This document shows, one piece after another, positions 17,392 through 25,167 of a DNA stretch of 37,203 bases (positions are counted from its first letter, which is position 1; every line of letters starts with the position of its first letter). The position numbers and the translations under genes were made by a program. Under the pieces are notes generated by a model. The model worked only from the letters and a program-made list of their open reading frames with translations. It ran no database searches and had not been told where the DNA came from. Where the stretch lies: positions 1 through 37,203 of the forward strand of contig DATGTE010000050.1 in assembly GCA_035301985.1 (NCBI GenBank), in the 5' to 3' direction. This DNA is from DASUXY01 sp035301985. GTDB lineage: Bacteria > Bacillota > Bacilli > Bacillales > Amphibacillaceae.

Positions 17392-17419
17392 GGCTGTCGT
17401 TACCTACTGACAGCCTTAT
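17392..17419 (+). terminator. Possible terminator of the 46-aa gene
   Basis: GGCTGTC / GACAGCC, 7-bp stem with a 10-base loop and the short T-rich tail TTATT. Confidence 0.5.
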
Positions 17420-17481
17420 TCATTCATCATGCTCTGCACAGAGACGATACGATGTAAGCATGTCCAGTTTTTATATGAAGA

Positions 17482-18396
17482 TTAGAGGATTGGATCACAA
17501 TACATGTTTTGTAAATGGAGTTCAACTGGTTTTCCTGTATCATAAGATATATTTCCAATCATTTCCTGTAATTTTTTCATGGTCCTGTGGTCATCATTGA
17601 GCCAATATTGAAGCACATTTTTCGCCACTTGTATTCCAGTCAATTTAGCTTGTTCATACAAATCGATAAAGCTATCTGTATACGGTTCCTTTGTTGCTGA
17701 ATGATACCAAGTATTTCGTTCCAAATTCAAATAATCGATTTGATCATTGATTGGTTGATGTGAATATGGGGAGATGAGAGATGGGAATATTGTGTTTTTC
17801 CAACCATGTGGATCGGCTAAAATCCTAAGTGCCCATTTCATATCTCGATACGCTTTTTGAATATATTTTGGCGTGTCAAACGCAACCTCAGGATAATACT
17901 TTTGGATCGTTCGATGCAATACATACAAAATGTGTTTAGGCATCGAAAAACCGACATCAATTTCTTTATAGCTAGCTGCTTTCCACGTTTTTAAACGGTG
18001 ATATTTTTCCATCATCAACGTATCAATCTGCACTTCTAATTTTTGATGTTTGCTTCCTTCATAACCTGCTCGGTAATGAATATATGGATGTGTGCTCCGA
18101 TCTAATAAGTGATGCGTTATAAAACCGAAGACATAAGCTTTCATTTGTTTGTCCCTCTGTTTCGCCACTTGAATCAAATCGATTAAAAATGGCCCACAAT
18201 GTTTCGTGTGCATGAGCTCGCCAATTTTCTGTATGCGCTCATTTTGTAGCCAAGGCCAGAAGTTGTAATAGAAAAAAGGATCTGGTCCTTGAGCGCCTAG
18301 TTTCATCATTGTATCTTCTTCTGCGGATAATGCTGGAAGATGAAGCGCATCGACAACTTCTTCACAAAAAAGGACATGTGTCCAAATGTTTGGCAA
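17482..18396 (-). CDS. Zinc-dependent phospholipase C-like protein
   Basis: 304 aa. The N-terminus PNIWTHVLFCEEV, then KLGAQGPDPFFYYNFWPW and YVFGFITHHLLDRSTHPYIH, carry the His/Asp pattern of the zinc-dependent phospholipase C (Zn_dep_PLPC) family. Like many Firmicute members it has no signal peptide, so it may be cytoplasmic and its substrate is uncertain. The start is a TTG at 18394-18396, supported by AAGGGAGGG eight bases upstream; no ATG fits. It stands alone, convergent with the 46-aa gene. Confidence 0.83.
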   Translation of the reverse strand: MPNIWTHVLFCEEVVDALHLPALSAEEDTMMKLGAQGPDPFFYYNFWPWLQNERIQKIGELMHTKHCGPFLIDLIQVAKQRDKQMKAYVFGFITHHLLDRSTHPYIHYRAGYEGSKHQKLEVQIDTLMMEKYHRLKTWKAASYKEIDVGFSMPKHILYVLHRTIQKYYPEVAFDTPKYIQKAYRDMKWALRILADPHGWKNTIFPSLISPYSHQPINDQIDYLNLERNTWYHSATKEPYTDSFIDLYEQAKLTGIQVAKNVLQYWLNDDHRTMKKLQEMIGNISYDTGKPVELHLQNMYCDPIL

Positions 18397-18708
18397 GACA
18401 AGAACCCTCCCTTAATAAATGGATAAAGAGAACAGTTTGTACAATGTGTCGATGGATGCAGGATATAACAATCGATTTTTCCCAGAGCGTTTTCGGAATG
18501 GTTACTTTACTAATAGTATATATCATTGAGTTGGCTATCGAGTGAAATAAAAGACAGTTTTATGACAATTCGAGTCGTGTTACCAATGCAGAACAAAAGT
18601 GAAGTCCAACAAAATTTATTTTCTAAGAAGCAAATGGTTAACTATCTACAAAAGTTTGCTACAATGGTAGTAAGGAGTATTTAAATTGATCATGGGAGGA
18701 AAATACAT
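18397..18708. other. Non-coding gap between the phospholipase-like gene and fumC
   Basis: 312 bases holding the start region of two divergent genes. The only signal I can support is the fumC promoter near its right end. The 78-codon frame at 18309-18545 overlaps the phospholipase gene in antisense and is not credible. Confidence 0.6.
18638..18665 (+). promoter_or_regulatory. Probable sigma-A promoter of fumC
   Basis: TTAACT (18638-18643) and TACAAT (18660-18665), spaced 16 bases, 43 bases before the fumC start. Confidence 0.5.
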
Positions 18709-20094
18709 ATGGACTATCGCATCGAACACGATACACTTGGAGAAGTTAAAGTACCAGCGGATAAATACTGGGGAGCCCAAACACAGAGAAGTAAGCAAAA
18801 CTTTCCAATTGGGCAGGAAAAAATGCCAAAAGAAATAATTAAATCATTTGCCTATTTGAAAAAAAGCACGGCTCAGGCGAATAGTGATTTAGGATTGATG
18901 GAGCAAATCAAAGCAGATGCTATTGCCTATGCAGCTGATCAAATCATCGCTGGTCAATTAGACGATCATTTTCCGTTAGTTGTTTGGCAAACAGGTAGTG
19001 GTACACAATCGAACATGAACGTCAATGAAGTGATTGCCTTTGTCGGAAATAAATGGTTAGAAGAACAAGGAAGTGATGAAAGACTTCATCCAAACGATGA
19101 TGTTAATAAATCACAAAGTTCTAATGACACGTATCCAACTGCTTTTCATGTAGCTGCTGTGCTGAAGCTTGAAGATACTGTACTTCCAGCTGTACAACAG
19201 TTGAAAGCTACACTCAAAGAGAAAATGGACGCCTTTGAAGAGGTCGTTAAAATCGGTCGTACACATCTACAGGATGCAACTCCGTTAACGCTTGGTCAAG
19301 AAATCAGTGGGTGGCATCGTATGCTCGAGCGAACTGAAATGATGATAAGCGAAAGTGTAGAACATTTAAAAGAACTGGCGATTGGTGGAACGGCAGTAGG
19401 AACGGGCTTAAATGCTCATCCCGAATTTTCCAATCGTGTCTGCAACGTAATCAGTAAATTGACGAATAAAGATTTCAACTCGGCTCCGAATAAATTCCAT
19501 TCGCTTACGAGCTATGACGAAATCGTTTACGCACATGGCGCGTTAAAAGCACTGGCAGCTGATTTGATGAAGATCGCTAACGATGTTCGGTGGTTAGCTA
19601 GTGGACCGCGTTGTGGAATTGGCGAGATTACGATTCCATCCAATGAACCTGGCAGTTCCATTATGCCTGGTAAAGTAAACCCAACCCAAAGTGAGGCCTT
19701 GACGATGGTTGCTGCCCAAGTGATGGGGAATGACGCGACAATCGGTTTTGCGGCAAGCCAAGGAAATTTTGAACTAAACGTATTTAAACCGGTGATGGCT
19801 TATAATTTCTTACAGTCTTGTCAGCTTTTAGCGGATGGCATGTTGTCATTTGATGAACGTTGTGCACAAGGAATTGAACCAAATCATGAGCAAATTAACA
19901 AAAATTTAAATGATTCATTAATGCTTGTCACCGCTTTAAATCCACATATCGGTTATGAAAATGCAGCAAAAATTGCTAAGAAAGCATTTGAGGACAACTC
20001 GACATTAAAAGAAACAGCTGTAAAGCTTGGCTTGTTAACTGAAGAACAATTCGATGAGTATGTGAAGCCAGAAGAAATGACCTCTCCTAAATAA
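18709..20094 (+). CDS. fumC: Class II fumarate hydratase
   Basis: 461 aa, standard length. It interconverts fumarate and malate in the TCA cycle, in the cytoplasm, without an iron-sulfur cluster. The superfamily signature GSSIMPGKVNP is at 315-325. GRTHLQDATPLTLGQE and the fumarase stretch QTGSGTQSNMNVNEV are also present and separate it from aspartase and argininosuccinate lyase. GGGAGGA precedes the ATG. The gene is monocistronic with a strong terminator. Confidence 0.96.
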   Translation: MDYRIEHDTLGEVKVPADKYWGAQTQRSKQNFPIGQEKMPKEIIKSFAYLKKSTAQANSDLGLMEQIKADAIAYAADQIIAGQLDDHFPLVVWQTGSGTQSNMNVNEVIAFVGNKWLEEQGSDERLHPNDDVNKSQSSNDTYPTAFHVAAVLKLEDTVLPAVQQLKATLKEKMDAFEEVVKIGRTHLQDATPLTLGQEISGWHRMLERTEMMISESVEHLKELAIGGTAVGTGLNAHPEFSNRVCNVISKLTNKDFNSAPNKFHSLTSYDEIVYAHGALKALAADLMKIANDVRWLASGPRCGIGEITIPSNEPGSSIMPGKVNPTQSEALTMVAAQVMGNDATIGFAASQGNFELNVFKPVMAYNFLQSCQLLADGMLSFDERCAQGIEPNHEQINKNLNDSLMLVTALNPHIGYENAAKIAKKAFEDNSTLKETAVKLGLLTEEQFDEYVKPEEMTSPK

Positions 20095-20107
20095 ATTGTG
20101 AAATGAT

Positions 20108-20147
20108 CCACTTGTGTGCTCGTTTAACGAACATACAAGTGGTTTTT
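20108..20147 (+). terminator. Terminator of fumC
   Basis: CCACTTGTGTGCTCG and CGAACATACAAGTGG form a long stem with an internal mismatch and a small loop, followed by TTTTTT. Confidence 0.9.
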
Positions 20148-20306
20148 TATGAATTCCTCTCAACTTTCAACACCATCTATAATCAATCACTTTTAGGATA
20201 TAAGTAACCGCACAAAAAAATAAACAAATCAAGCACAAATTACCAGCCTTTAATCGTGATAAGTTTTTCTGTATTGCTAACAATAGAAGTACAGGAGGTG
20301 ATCATC

Positions 20307-20522
20307 ATGGCTAATAACAACTCAAACAATTCAAACCAATTAGTTGTACCTGGAGCACAACAAGCTCTCGACCAAATGAAGGTTGAAATTGCTCAAGAAT
20401 TTGGTGTGAACTTAGGTGCTGATACAACGTCACGTGCAAACGGATCCGTTGGGGGAGAAATCACAAAACGTTTAGTACAAACAGCTCAACAACAATTAGG
20501 TGGACAATTTCCACAACAATAA
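20307..20522 (+). CDS. Small acid-soluble spore protein, alpha/beta type
   Basis: 71 aa. The conserved block from VPGAQQALDQMKVEIAQEFG through SRANGSVGGEITKRLV is the alpha/beta SASP core, including the EIAQEFG region where the germination protease cuts. These proteins coat DNA in the dormant spore and protect it from UV and heat, and are degraded on germination. The start at 20307 follows the perfect AGGAGGTG. No clear sigma-G promoter could be picked, although one is expected. Hairpins follow before the convergent msmX. Confidence 0.95.
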   Translation: MANNNSNNSNQLVVPGAQQALDQMKVEIAQEFGVNLGADTTSRANGSVGGEITKRLVQTAQQQLGGQFPQQ

Positions 20523-20534
20523 CGATGGCTTACA

Positions 20535-20548
20535 GGGTTTAAACCCTC
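20535..20548. repeat. 14-bp perfect palindrome after the SASP gene
   Basis: AGGGTTTAAACCCT lies 13 bases after the SASP stop codon and before the larger hairpin at 20557-20586. It may form part of a composite 3' end. Confidence 0.6.
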
Positions 20549-20556
20549 TAATATAT

Positions 20557-20586
20557 TTAGGGAAAGTCAACCGGCTTTCCCTAAAT
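20557..20586. terminator. Hairpin between the SASP gene and msmX
   Basis: Perfect 11-bp inverted repeat TTTAGGGAAAG / CTTTCCCTAAA with an 8-base loop, between convergent genes. It has no long T-run, so termination is probable but not certain. Confidence 0.65.
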
Positions 20587-20614
20587 CACATATACATATG
20601 TTACATATATGCCT

Positions 20615-21721
20615 TCATGTAGATGATTTAATTCTCTTTTCAGTTGCTTCATCGAAAAAATGTACATCATTCATGTCAAGAGCGAGTTCGATACATTCAT
20701 TTCTTTCAACATCAGTGTGAGAATCAATACGAGCAATTAATTCTTGACCGTTTAGGGTTGAATAAAGATATGTTTCTGATCCCAATAATTCCGCTACATG
20801 AACGGTAACAGGTACGGTCGTTTTCGGTGAAGAACGAATGAAGGTTGGGTCATGATGAACATTTTCTGGACGAATTCCTAAGATGAGTTGTTGACCAACA
20901 TAATTTCGTTCTCGTAACATGATAAATTGATCTTTCGGAACCTTGATTTCGATATCATCAACAATAAAAAAATCGTCTATTAAAGTTCCACGTAAAAAGT
21001 TCATCGGTGGTGAACCAATAAAACTACCTACGAATACATTGTCAGGAAAATCATATACATGTTTTGGTTCACCTATTTGTTGGATGAGACCATCTTTCAT
21101 AACAACTAAACGGGTGGCCATCGTCATAGCCTCTGTTTGATCATGGGTTACGTAAATTGTTGTCGTCTGTAATCGTTGATGCAACATCATAATTTCCGCC
21201 CGCATTTGCACACGTAATTTTGCATCGAGATTTGATAAGGGCTCATCCATGAGGAAGACATTTGCATCGCGAACAATTGCTCGTCCCAATGCAACCCGTT
21301 GCTGTTGTCCACCTGATAGTGCTTTTGGCTTACGATGTAAATAATTTTGGAGCCCGAGAATGTCGGCAGCTTCGTTAACTCGGCGCCGAATCTCATTCTT
21401 TTTGAATTTTCTGAGTTTTAATCCAAATGCCATATTATCGTATACATTCATATGAGGATACAAGGCATAGTTTTGGAAGACCATTGCAATATTGCGATCT
21501 TTCGGTGCGACATGGTTCATCAACTGACCATCGATGTACAGTTCACCCTTCGTGATTTGCTCTAGTCCGGCAATCATACGTAAAGTAGTCGATTTTCCAC
21601 AACCTGATGGTCCGACAAATACAATAAATTCCTTATCTTGTATATGAAGATTAAAATCATCGACGGCAACAATGTCTTTAGCGAATACTTTTTGGATATT
21701 TTTCATTTGTAATTCAGCCAT
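20615..21721 (-). CDS. msmX: Multi-sugar ABC importer ATPase (MsmX/UgpC type)
   Basis: 368 aa. Walker A GPSGCGKST is at 37-45, signature LSGGQQQR at 135-142 and Walker B VFLMDEP at about 155. A C-terminal TOBE-type domain follows (about 240-368). This is the MalK/MsmX class of ATPase that powers carbohydrate importers. No permease or binding protein lies nearby; in Bacillus, MsmX is an orphan ATPase shared by several sugar importers, which fits. The start is the ATG at 21719-21721, after GTGGGGG. The frame is open upstream to 21868 but with no homologous sequence. Confidence 0.93.
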   Translation of the reverse strand: MAELQMKNIQKVFAKDIVAVDDFNLHIQDKEFIVFVGPSGCGKSTTLRMIAGLEQITKGELYIDGQLMNHVAPKDRNIAMVFQNYALYPHMNVYDNMAFGLKLRKFKKNEIRRRVNEAADILGLQNYLHRKPKALSGGQQQRVALGRAIVRDANVFLMDEPLSNLDAKLRVQMRAEIMMLHQRLQTTTIYVTHDQTEAMTMATRLVVMKDGLIQQIGEPKHVYDFPDNVFVGSFIGSPPMNFLRGTLIDDFFIVDDIEIKVPKDQFIMLRERNYVGQQLILGIRPENVHHDPTFIRSSPKTTVPVTVHVAELLGSETYLYSTLNGQELIARIDSHTDVERNECIELALDMNDVHFFDEATEKRIKSST

Positions 21722-22042
21722 AACCTGTTCCCCCACTCGTCCTTTTATTATTAGTTTATTTATCGTTTTCAATATTATGCGTAGGATACACGAGGTAAAA
21801 TGTCGCATGCCAAGTGTTGATGTTTTATATTGGTACTCAGAAATAAGTTCGGGAATCGAAGAGTACAAAGGGATTCAGGCAGCAATTGCTTTTTTATGGG
21901 GAGTAAGGCTATACATATGATTATTCCTTTGTTATAGTTACTTTTAGAGGTTTTTCAAGATCGGCCATCGTGTTATTGTACAATAGCGATTTTTGTAAAG
22001 GGCGACTTTTGAACCGACCAAATTATAAAAGGAGATATGTTC
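21722..22042. other. Non-coding gap between msmX and yheA
   Basis: 321 bases. It holds a candidate msmX promoter on the minus strand (TTGAAA at 21767-21772 and TAATAA at 21745-21750, spaced 16). A sequence matching 12 of 14 bases of the CcpA cre consensus overlaps this -35 (21758-21771). The perfect palindrome TATTGTACAATA lies at 21974-21985, upstream of yheA. The small frame at 21672-21920 is not credible. Confidence 0.45.
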
Positions 22043-22399
22043 ATGTCTAATATGTATGACCATGCGCACGATTTAGAAAAGGCAATCCGTGAAAGTGAAG
22101 AATTTCAAAATTTAGAGAAGGCTTTTCATGCTGTTATGAATGATGAAGCTGCTAAAAAAATGTTTGAGAACTTTCGGGATACACAAATTAAATTGCAGGA
22201 AAAACAAATGCAAGGATTGGATATTACGGAAGAAGAAGTTCAAAAAGCGACACAAATTGTAGAACTTGTGCAACAACATGAGGAAATATCTAAATTAATG
22301 GAAGTTGAACAGCGGCTCAATATCGTCATTAATGACATCAGTCGAATAATTACAAAACCGTTGGAAGAGCTTTACGGAGCACATGAAAAAAATAATTAA
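22043..22399 (+). CDS. yheA: YheA/YmcA (YlbF) family protein
   Basis: 118 aa, soluble and largely helical. It matches B. subtilis YheA closely in MYDHAHDLEKAIRESEEF, MFENFRDTQIKLQEKQM and the C-terminal KPLEELYG. The wider YlbF/YmcA/YheA group of helical proteins includes regulators of RNase Y and of competence and biofilm development, but YheA itself has no proven role. The ATG at 22043 is chosen over one at 22037 because AAAGGAGA is correctly spaced only for the former. A terminator follows. Confidence 0.9.
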   Translation: MSNMYDHAHDLEKAIRESEEFQNLEKAFHAVMNDEAAKKMFENFRDTQIKLQEKQMQGLDITEEEVQKATQIVELVQQHEEISKLMEVEQRLNIVINDISRIITKPLEELYGAHEKNN

Positions 22400-22406
22400 T
22401 GAAGAG

Positions 22407-22444
22407 GACTCGCAGAAAGACATTTGCTTCTGCGGTCTTTTTTT
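22407..22444 (+). terminator. Terminator of yheA
   Basis: GACTCGCAGAA and TTCTGCGGTC form a stem with one mismatch or bulge; a 7-base T-run follows. Confidence 0.88.
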
Positions 22445-22530
22445 ATGCATTTGAAAAGTGAAACATCGTGCAGGATTTTTTCAAAATATGTCGAATTTAT
22501 CTATTATACACTTAAATAAGGAGGAACTTT

Positions 22531-23304
22531 TTGGTGGATACAGTACTTCATGAAAGCAAGCAAGGGATCTCATACATTTATTTAAACCGACCCGAATTGT
22601 ATAATGCTTTAGATCTAGAAATGTTAAAACAATTACTTGAAGTTATTGAAACGGTGGAACAAAATGGTGATGAGGTTGTTATTCTCGCTGGTAAAGGGAA
22701 AGCATTCAGTGCGGGTGGCGATATCGGCATGATGGAAGGCTTTGCAGAAAAGACATTTTTTGATGATGTGATGAAGTCGATTTCGCAAATCGTTTCTAAA
22801 TTATACATGATGCCGAAAATCGTCCTATCTGCTGTCCAAGGACCTGCAGCTGGATTAGGTTTAAGTATAGCTTTGACAGCGGATCATGTCATCGCACATA
22901 AAGAAGCGAAGTTAGGCATGTTATTTCTCGGAGTTGGCCTCGTTCCCGATGGTGGTGGTCATTTTTGGTTACAAGAACGATTAGGTTCACATCAAGCGAA
23001 GCAATTTATTTGGTCAATGGAACAAGTAAAAGGGGAACAAGCCCGCTCAATGGGGTTAGTTGATTCTCTTACCGATAACAATACGCTTGAAGTAGCGACA
23101 AAAATGGGCCAGAAACTGCTATCCTCTCCATTGAAAGCAATGATTGCAACGAAAATGCTCTATCATGCTGAACGAGAAGACGACTTAAAAATATATTTAA
23201 GTCGTGAACAAAAAGCCCAGTGGAAGCTTCGTCAGACTGCTGATCATCAGGAAGGTGTACGAGCTTTTTTAGAAAAGAGGCAGCCTGAGTTTCAAGGGAA
23301 ATAA
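22531..23304 (+). CDS. yhaR: Enoyl-CoA hydratase/isomerase family protein (YhaR-like)
   Basis: 257 aa crotonase fold. The CoA/oxyanion motifs are AFSAGGDIGMM (about 60) and QGPAAGLGLSIALTADHVIA (about 105). LVPDGGGHFWLQERLG gives the second acidic region. It would act on an acyl-CoA in the cytoplasm; hydratase and isomerase cannot be told apart from sequence. B. subtilis has a similar gene (yhaR) in the same neighbourhood. The start is TTG at 22531 or GTG at 22534; both fit AAGGAGG at 22518-22524, and there is no ATG. A long hairpin terminator follows. Confidence 0.87.
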   Translation: MVDTVLHESKQGISYIYLNRPELYNALDLEMLKQLLEVIETVEQNGDEVVILAGKGKAFSAGGDIGMMEGFAEKTFFDDVMKSISQIVSKLYMMPKIVLSAVQGPAAGLGLSIALTADHVIAHKEAKLGMLFLGVGLVPDGGGHFWLQERLGSHQAKQFIWSMEQVKGEQARSMGLVDSLTDNNTLEVATKMGQKLLSSPLKAMIATKMLYHAEREDDLKIYLSREQKAQWKLRQTADHQEGVRAFLEKRQPEFQGK

Positions 23305-23321
23305 CGAAAAATACAAAAGCG

Positions 23322-23377
23322 AAGCGACTTCATTGAAGTATTCATTCAAACTGAATACGTATGAAGTCGCTTTTTTA
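23322..23377 (+). terminator. Long two-part hairpin terminator after yhaR
   Basis: Outer stem AAGCGACTTCA / TGAAGTCGCTT with an inner stem GTATTCA / TGAATAC, followed by six T. Confidence 0.9.
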
Positions 23378-23389
23378 TTTGGCATGAGG

Positions 23390-23458
23390 TAGGCTATGCT
23401 ACAAAATTCAGAAAGTTCATCGTATACTTTCGCTCATAAAATCATGATGCATAGCCTA
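23390..23458. repeat. Spaced 10-bp inverted repeat
   Basis: TAGGCTATGC (23390-23399) and GCATAGCCTA (23449-23458) are exact inverted copies 49 bases apart, in the gap between yhaR and yhzD. The function is not known; there is no coding sequence inside. Confidence 0.5.
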
Positions 23459-23553
23459 TACGATTAGGGCGTAGATCATTATATGAGCTGAAAATTTGGT
23501 GTGATCGAACGCATCCTACAATATTTTTAAAGGATTTTCTCACGGTATTCATG

Positions 23554-23739
23554 TTATCTGTGGAATAAAACTAACTCAGCGTCGGGTGAGACACAGCGGT
23601 GTGTATGTTCACTATAGCCTTCTTCTGTTAATTTTTCCATGCCGATTGTCTTCGCTGCATCATGATCTTCAGCTTCAAATGTTTCATCTAGCAATTTTTC
23701 TCCTGTTGGATCAAAAGCCGTTAGAAAGTATGTTTTCAT
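23554..23739 (-). CDS. yhzD: YhzD-like small protein
   Basis: 61 aa, acidic, no membrane segment. It runs from MKTYFLTAFDPTGEKLLDET to ELVLFHR and fits my memory of the Bacillus YhzD family of unknown function; B. subtilis yhzD is also near the yha genes. The start at 23739 has AAGGGGGAG six bases upstream. A longer frame to 23817 lacks a ribosome site. It is divergent from yhaO. Confidence 0.75.
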   Translation of the reverse strand: MKTYFLTAFDPTGEKLLDETFEAEDHDAAKTIGMEKLTEEGYSEHTHRCVSPDAELVLFHR

Positions 23740-23860
23740 TTTGAACTCCCCCTTGTAGTTAATCTGTACCTCTATTATATATTTTTTAACACGAAAAAGA
23801 AACCTAACTCCCCTCAATCAGTTCATAGGAAACAATTTCTACCATAACGATCCCTAATAT

Positions 23861-23874
23861 CGAACGTGCATTCG
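23861..23874. promoter_or_regulatory. LexA (SOS)-like box upstream of yhaO
   Basis: CGAACGTGCATTCG agrees with the Bacillus LexA/DinR box (CGAAC-N4-GTTYG) at all but one defined position (A where G is usual). It lies 15 bases before a TACAAT -10 (23889-23894), so a bound repressor would cover the -35. B. subtilis yhaO-yhaN-yhaM has been placed in the LexA regulon. Confidence 0.6.
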
Positions 23875-23919
23875 CACCTTTGTTTTGCTACAATAGGAAG
23901 ATAATAGGAGGTTGCTTCC

Positions 23920-25152
23920 GTGTCAAAAGAAATTTCTTTTATTCATGCAGCGGACCTGCATTTGGATACGCCTTTTAAAGGGTTAGCTAATATTCCTGAA
24001 CATATATTTGATGATATCCGTAACAGTACATTTATAGCTCTAGATCGCATTGTCACTGCAGCGATTCAAAAACAAGTAGATTTTGTTCTCATGGTCGGTG
24101 ATTTGTTCGATCATGAAAATCAAAGTTTACAAGCACAAATTCGCTTACGTAAAGCATTTGAACAATTGGCACGGCATCGAATTGCTGTGTATATGTCTTA
24201 TGGAAATCACGATTATTTGAACGGAAATATTTTTCCGATGACTTATCCAGATAATGTACATATTTTTCCAGATGAAAAAGTGCGCCAGTTTATATATGAG
24301 AAAAACGGCCAAGAAATGGCAGCAATTTATGGTTTTAGTTATGAAAACCAGTCCGTACAAGAGAAAAAAGCTACAGAATATCGTGTGATGAATGAACAAA
24401 TCCCGTTCCATATTGCGACATTACATGGTAGTTTGGCAACGAATACCGACCATGATACATATGCTCCATTTCGGGTGAGTGACCTTTTATTAGAGCCTTT
24501 CGATTATTGGGCGTTGGGACATATTCACGAGCGTGACATACTAAAAAAAGATCCCTTTATTGTGTATCCAGGAAATACCCAAGGTCGACACCGTAAAGAA
24601 ACAGGTGACAAAGGATGTTACTATGTTACGATGACAGAAACGTCTACAGAACTTTCATTTATTTCGACACAGGCAATTGTTTTCAATCACGTAGAAATAG
24701 ATGTTTCTTCATGTAATACGATTCGTCAATTAGAACGGTTATTAACGACAGCACTAACTAGCGAGATGAATAAGGACATGCCTCAGCTTATTCATTTAAC
24801 GTTTAAAGGTGATCATGAAGAAGTTCGAGCTTGGAAGGAACACGATTATTTTGATGAATTAGTTGACGTAATCAATGATTCATTTTTGTATCAAAACGAT
24901 TGGATATATATTTATGAATATGCTGTCCAAACTCAGTTTTCGACGGATGCATATCCTACTTTTGAAGAAGGCGATCATTTTTTCAAAGAGTTGGAACAGA
25001 TGTTTCGCTCGACATCGATTCAGCCATACCTTCAAGATTTATATCAACATCGGCAAGCTCGAAAGTATTTACAGCCACTGTCAGATGAAGAAGAACAACA
25101 TATAAAATCAGAAGCTTATCAACTCTTAATGTATCACTTACTAAAAGAATAA
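23920..25152 (+). CDS. yhaO: YhaO: metallophosphoesterase of the SbcD/Mre11 type
   Basis: 410 aa. All calcineurin-like phosphoesterase motifs are present: ADLHLD (D12, H14), VGDLFDH (D61), YGNHDY (N96, H97), TLHGS (H169) and GHIHERD (H201, H203). The two-metal site suits a DNA nuclease. The partner gene yhaN, an SbcC/Rad50-like ATPase, starts 15 bases downstream, so the pair probably forms an SbcCD-like DNA end-processing complex. The start is GTG at 23920, with TAGGAGG eight bases before it. Regulation by DNA damage is likely, given the LexA-like box. Confidence 0.93.
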   Translation: MSKEISFIHAADLHLDTPFKGLANIPEHIFDDIRNSTFIALDRIVTAAIQKQVDFVLMVGDLFDHENQSLQAQIRLRKAFEQLARHRIAVYMSYGNHDYLNGNIFPMTYPDNVHIFPDEKVRQFIYEKNGQEMAAIYGFSYENQSVQEKKATEYRVMNEQIPFHIATLHGSLATNTDHDTYAPFRVSDLLLEPFDYWALGHIHERDILKKDPFIVYPGNTQGRHRKETGDKGCYYVTMTETSTELSFISTQAIVFNHVEIDVSSCNTIRQLERLLTTALTSEMNKDMPQLIHLTFKGDHEEVRAWKEHDYFDELVDVINDSFLYQNDWIYIYEYAVQTQFSTDAYPTFEEGDHFFKELEQMFRSTSIQPYLQDLYQHRQARKYLQPLSDEEEQHIKSEAYQLLMYHLLKE

Positions 25153-25167
25153 AAGGGGGGAGTAAGA

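Noticed and set aside
17301..17600. 99-codon plus-strand frame
   Set aside because: Out of phase with the 46-aa gene and antisense to the phospholipase-like gene; no ribosome site.
20240..20306. Sigma-G promoter for the SASP gene
   Set aside because: Best candidate (TGATA-17-AACAATA) matches the -10 at only four of seven positions; too weak to annotate although such a promoter is expected.
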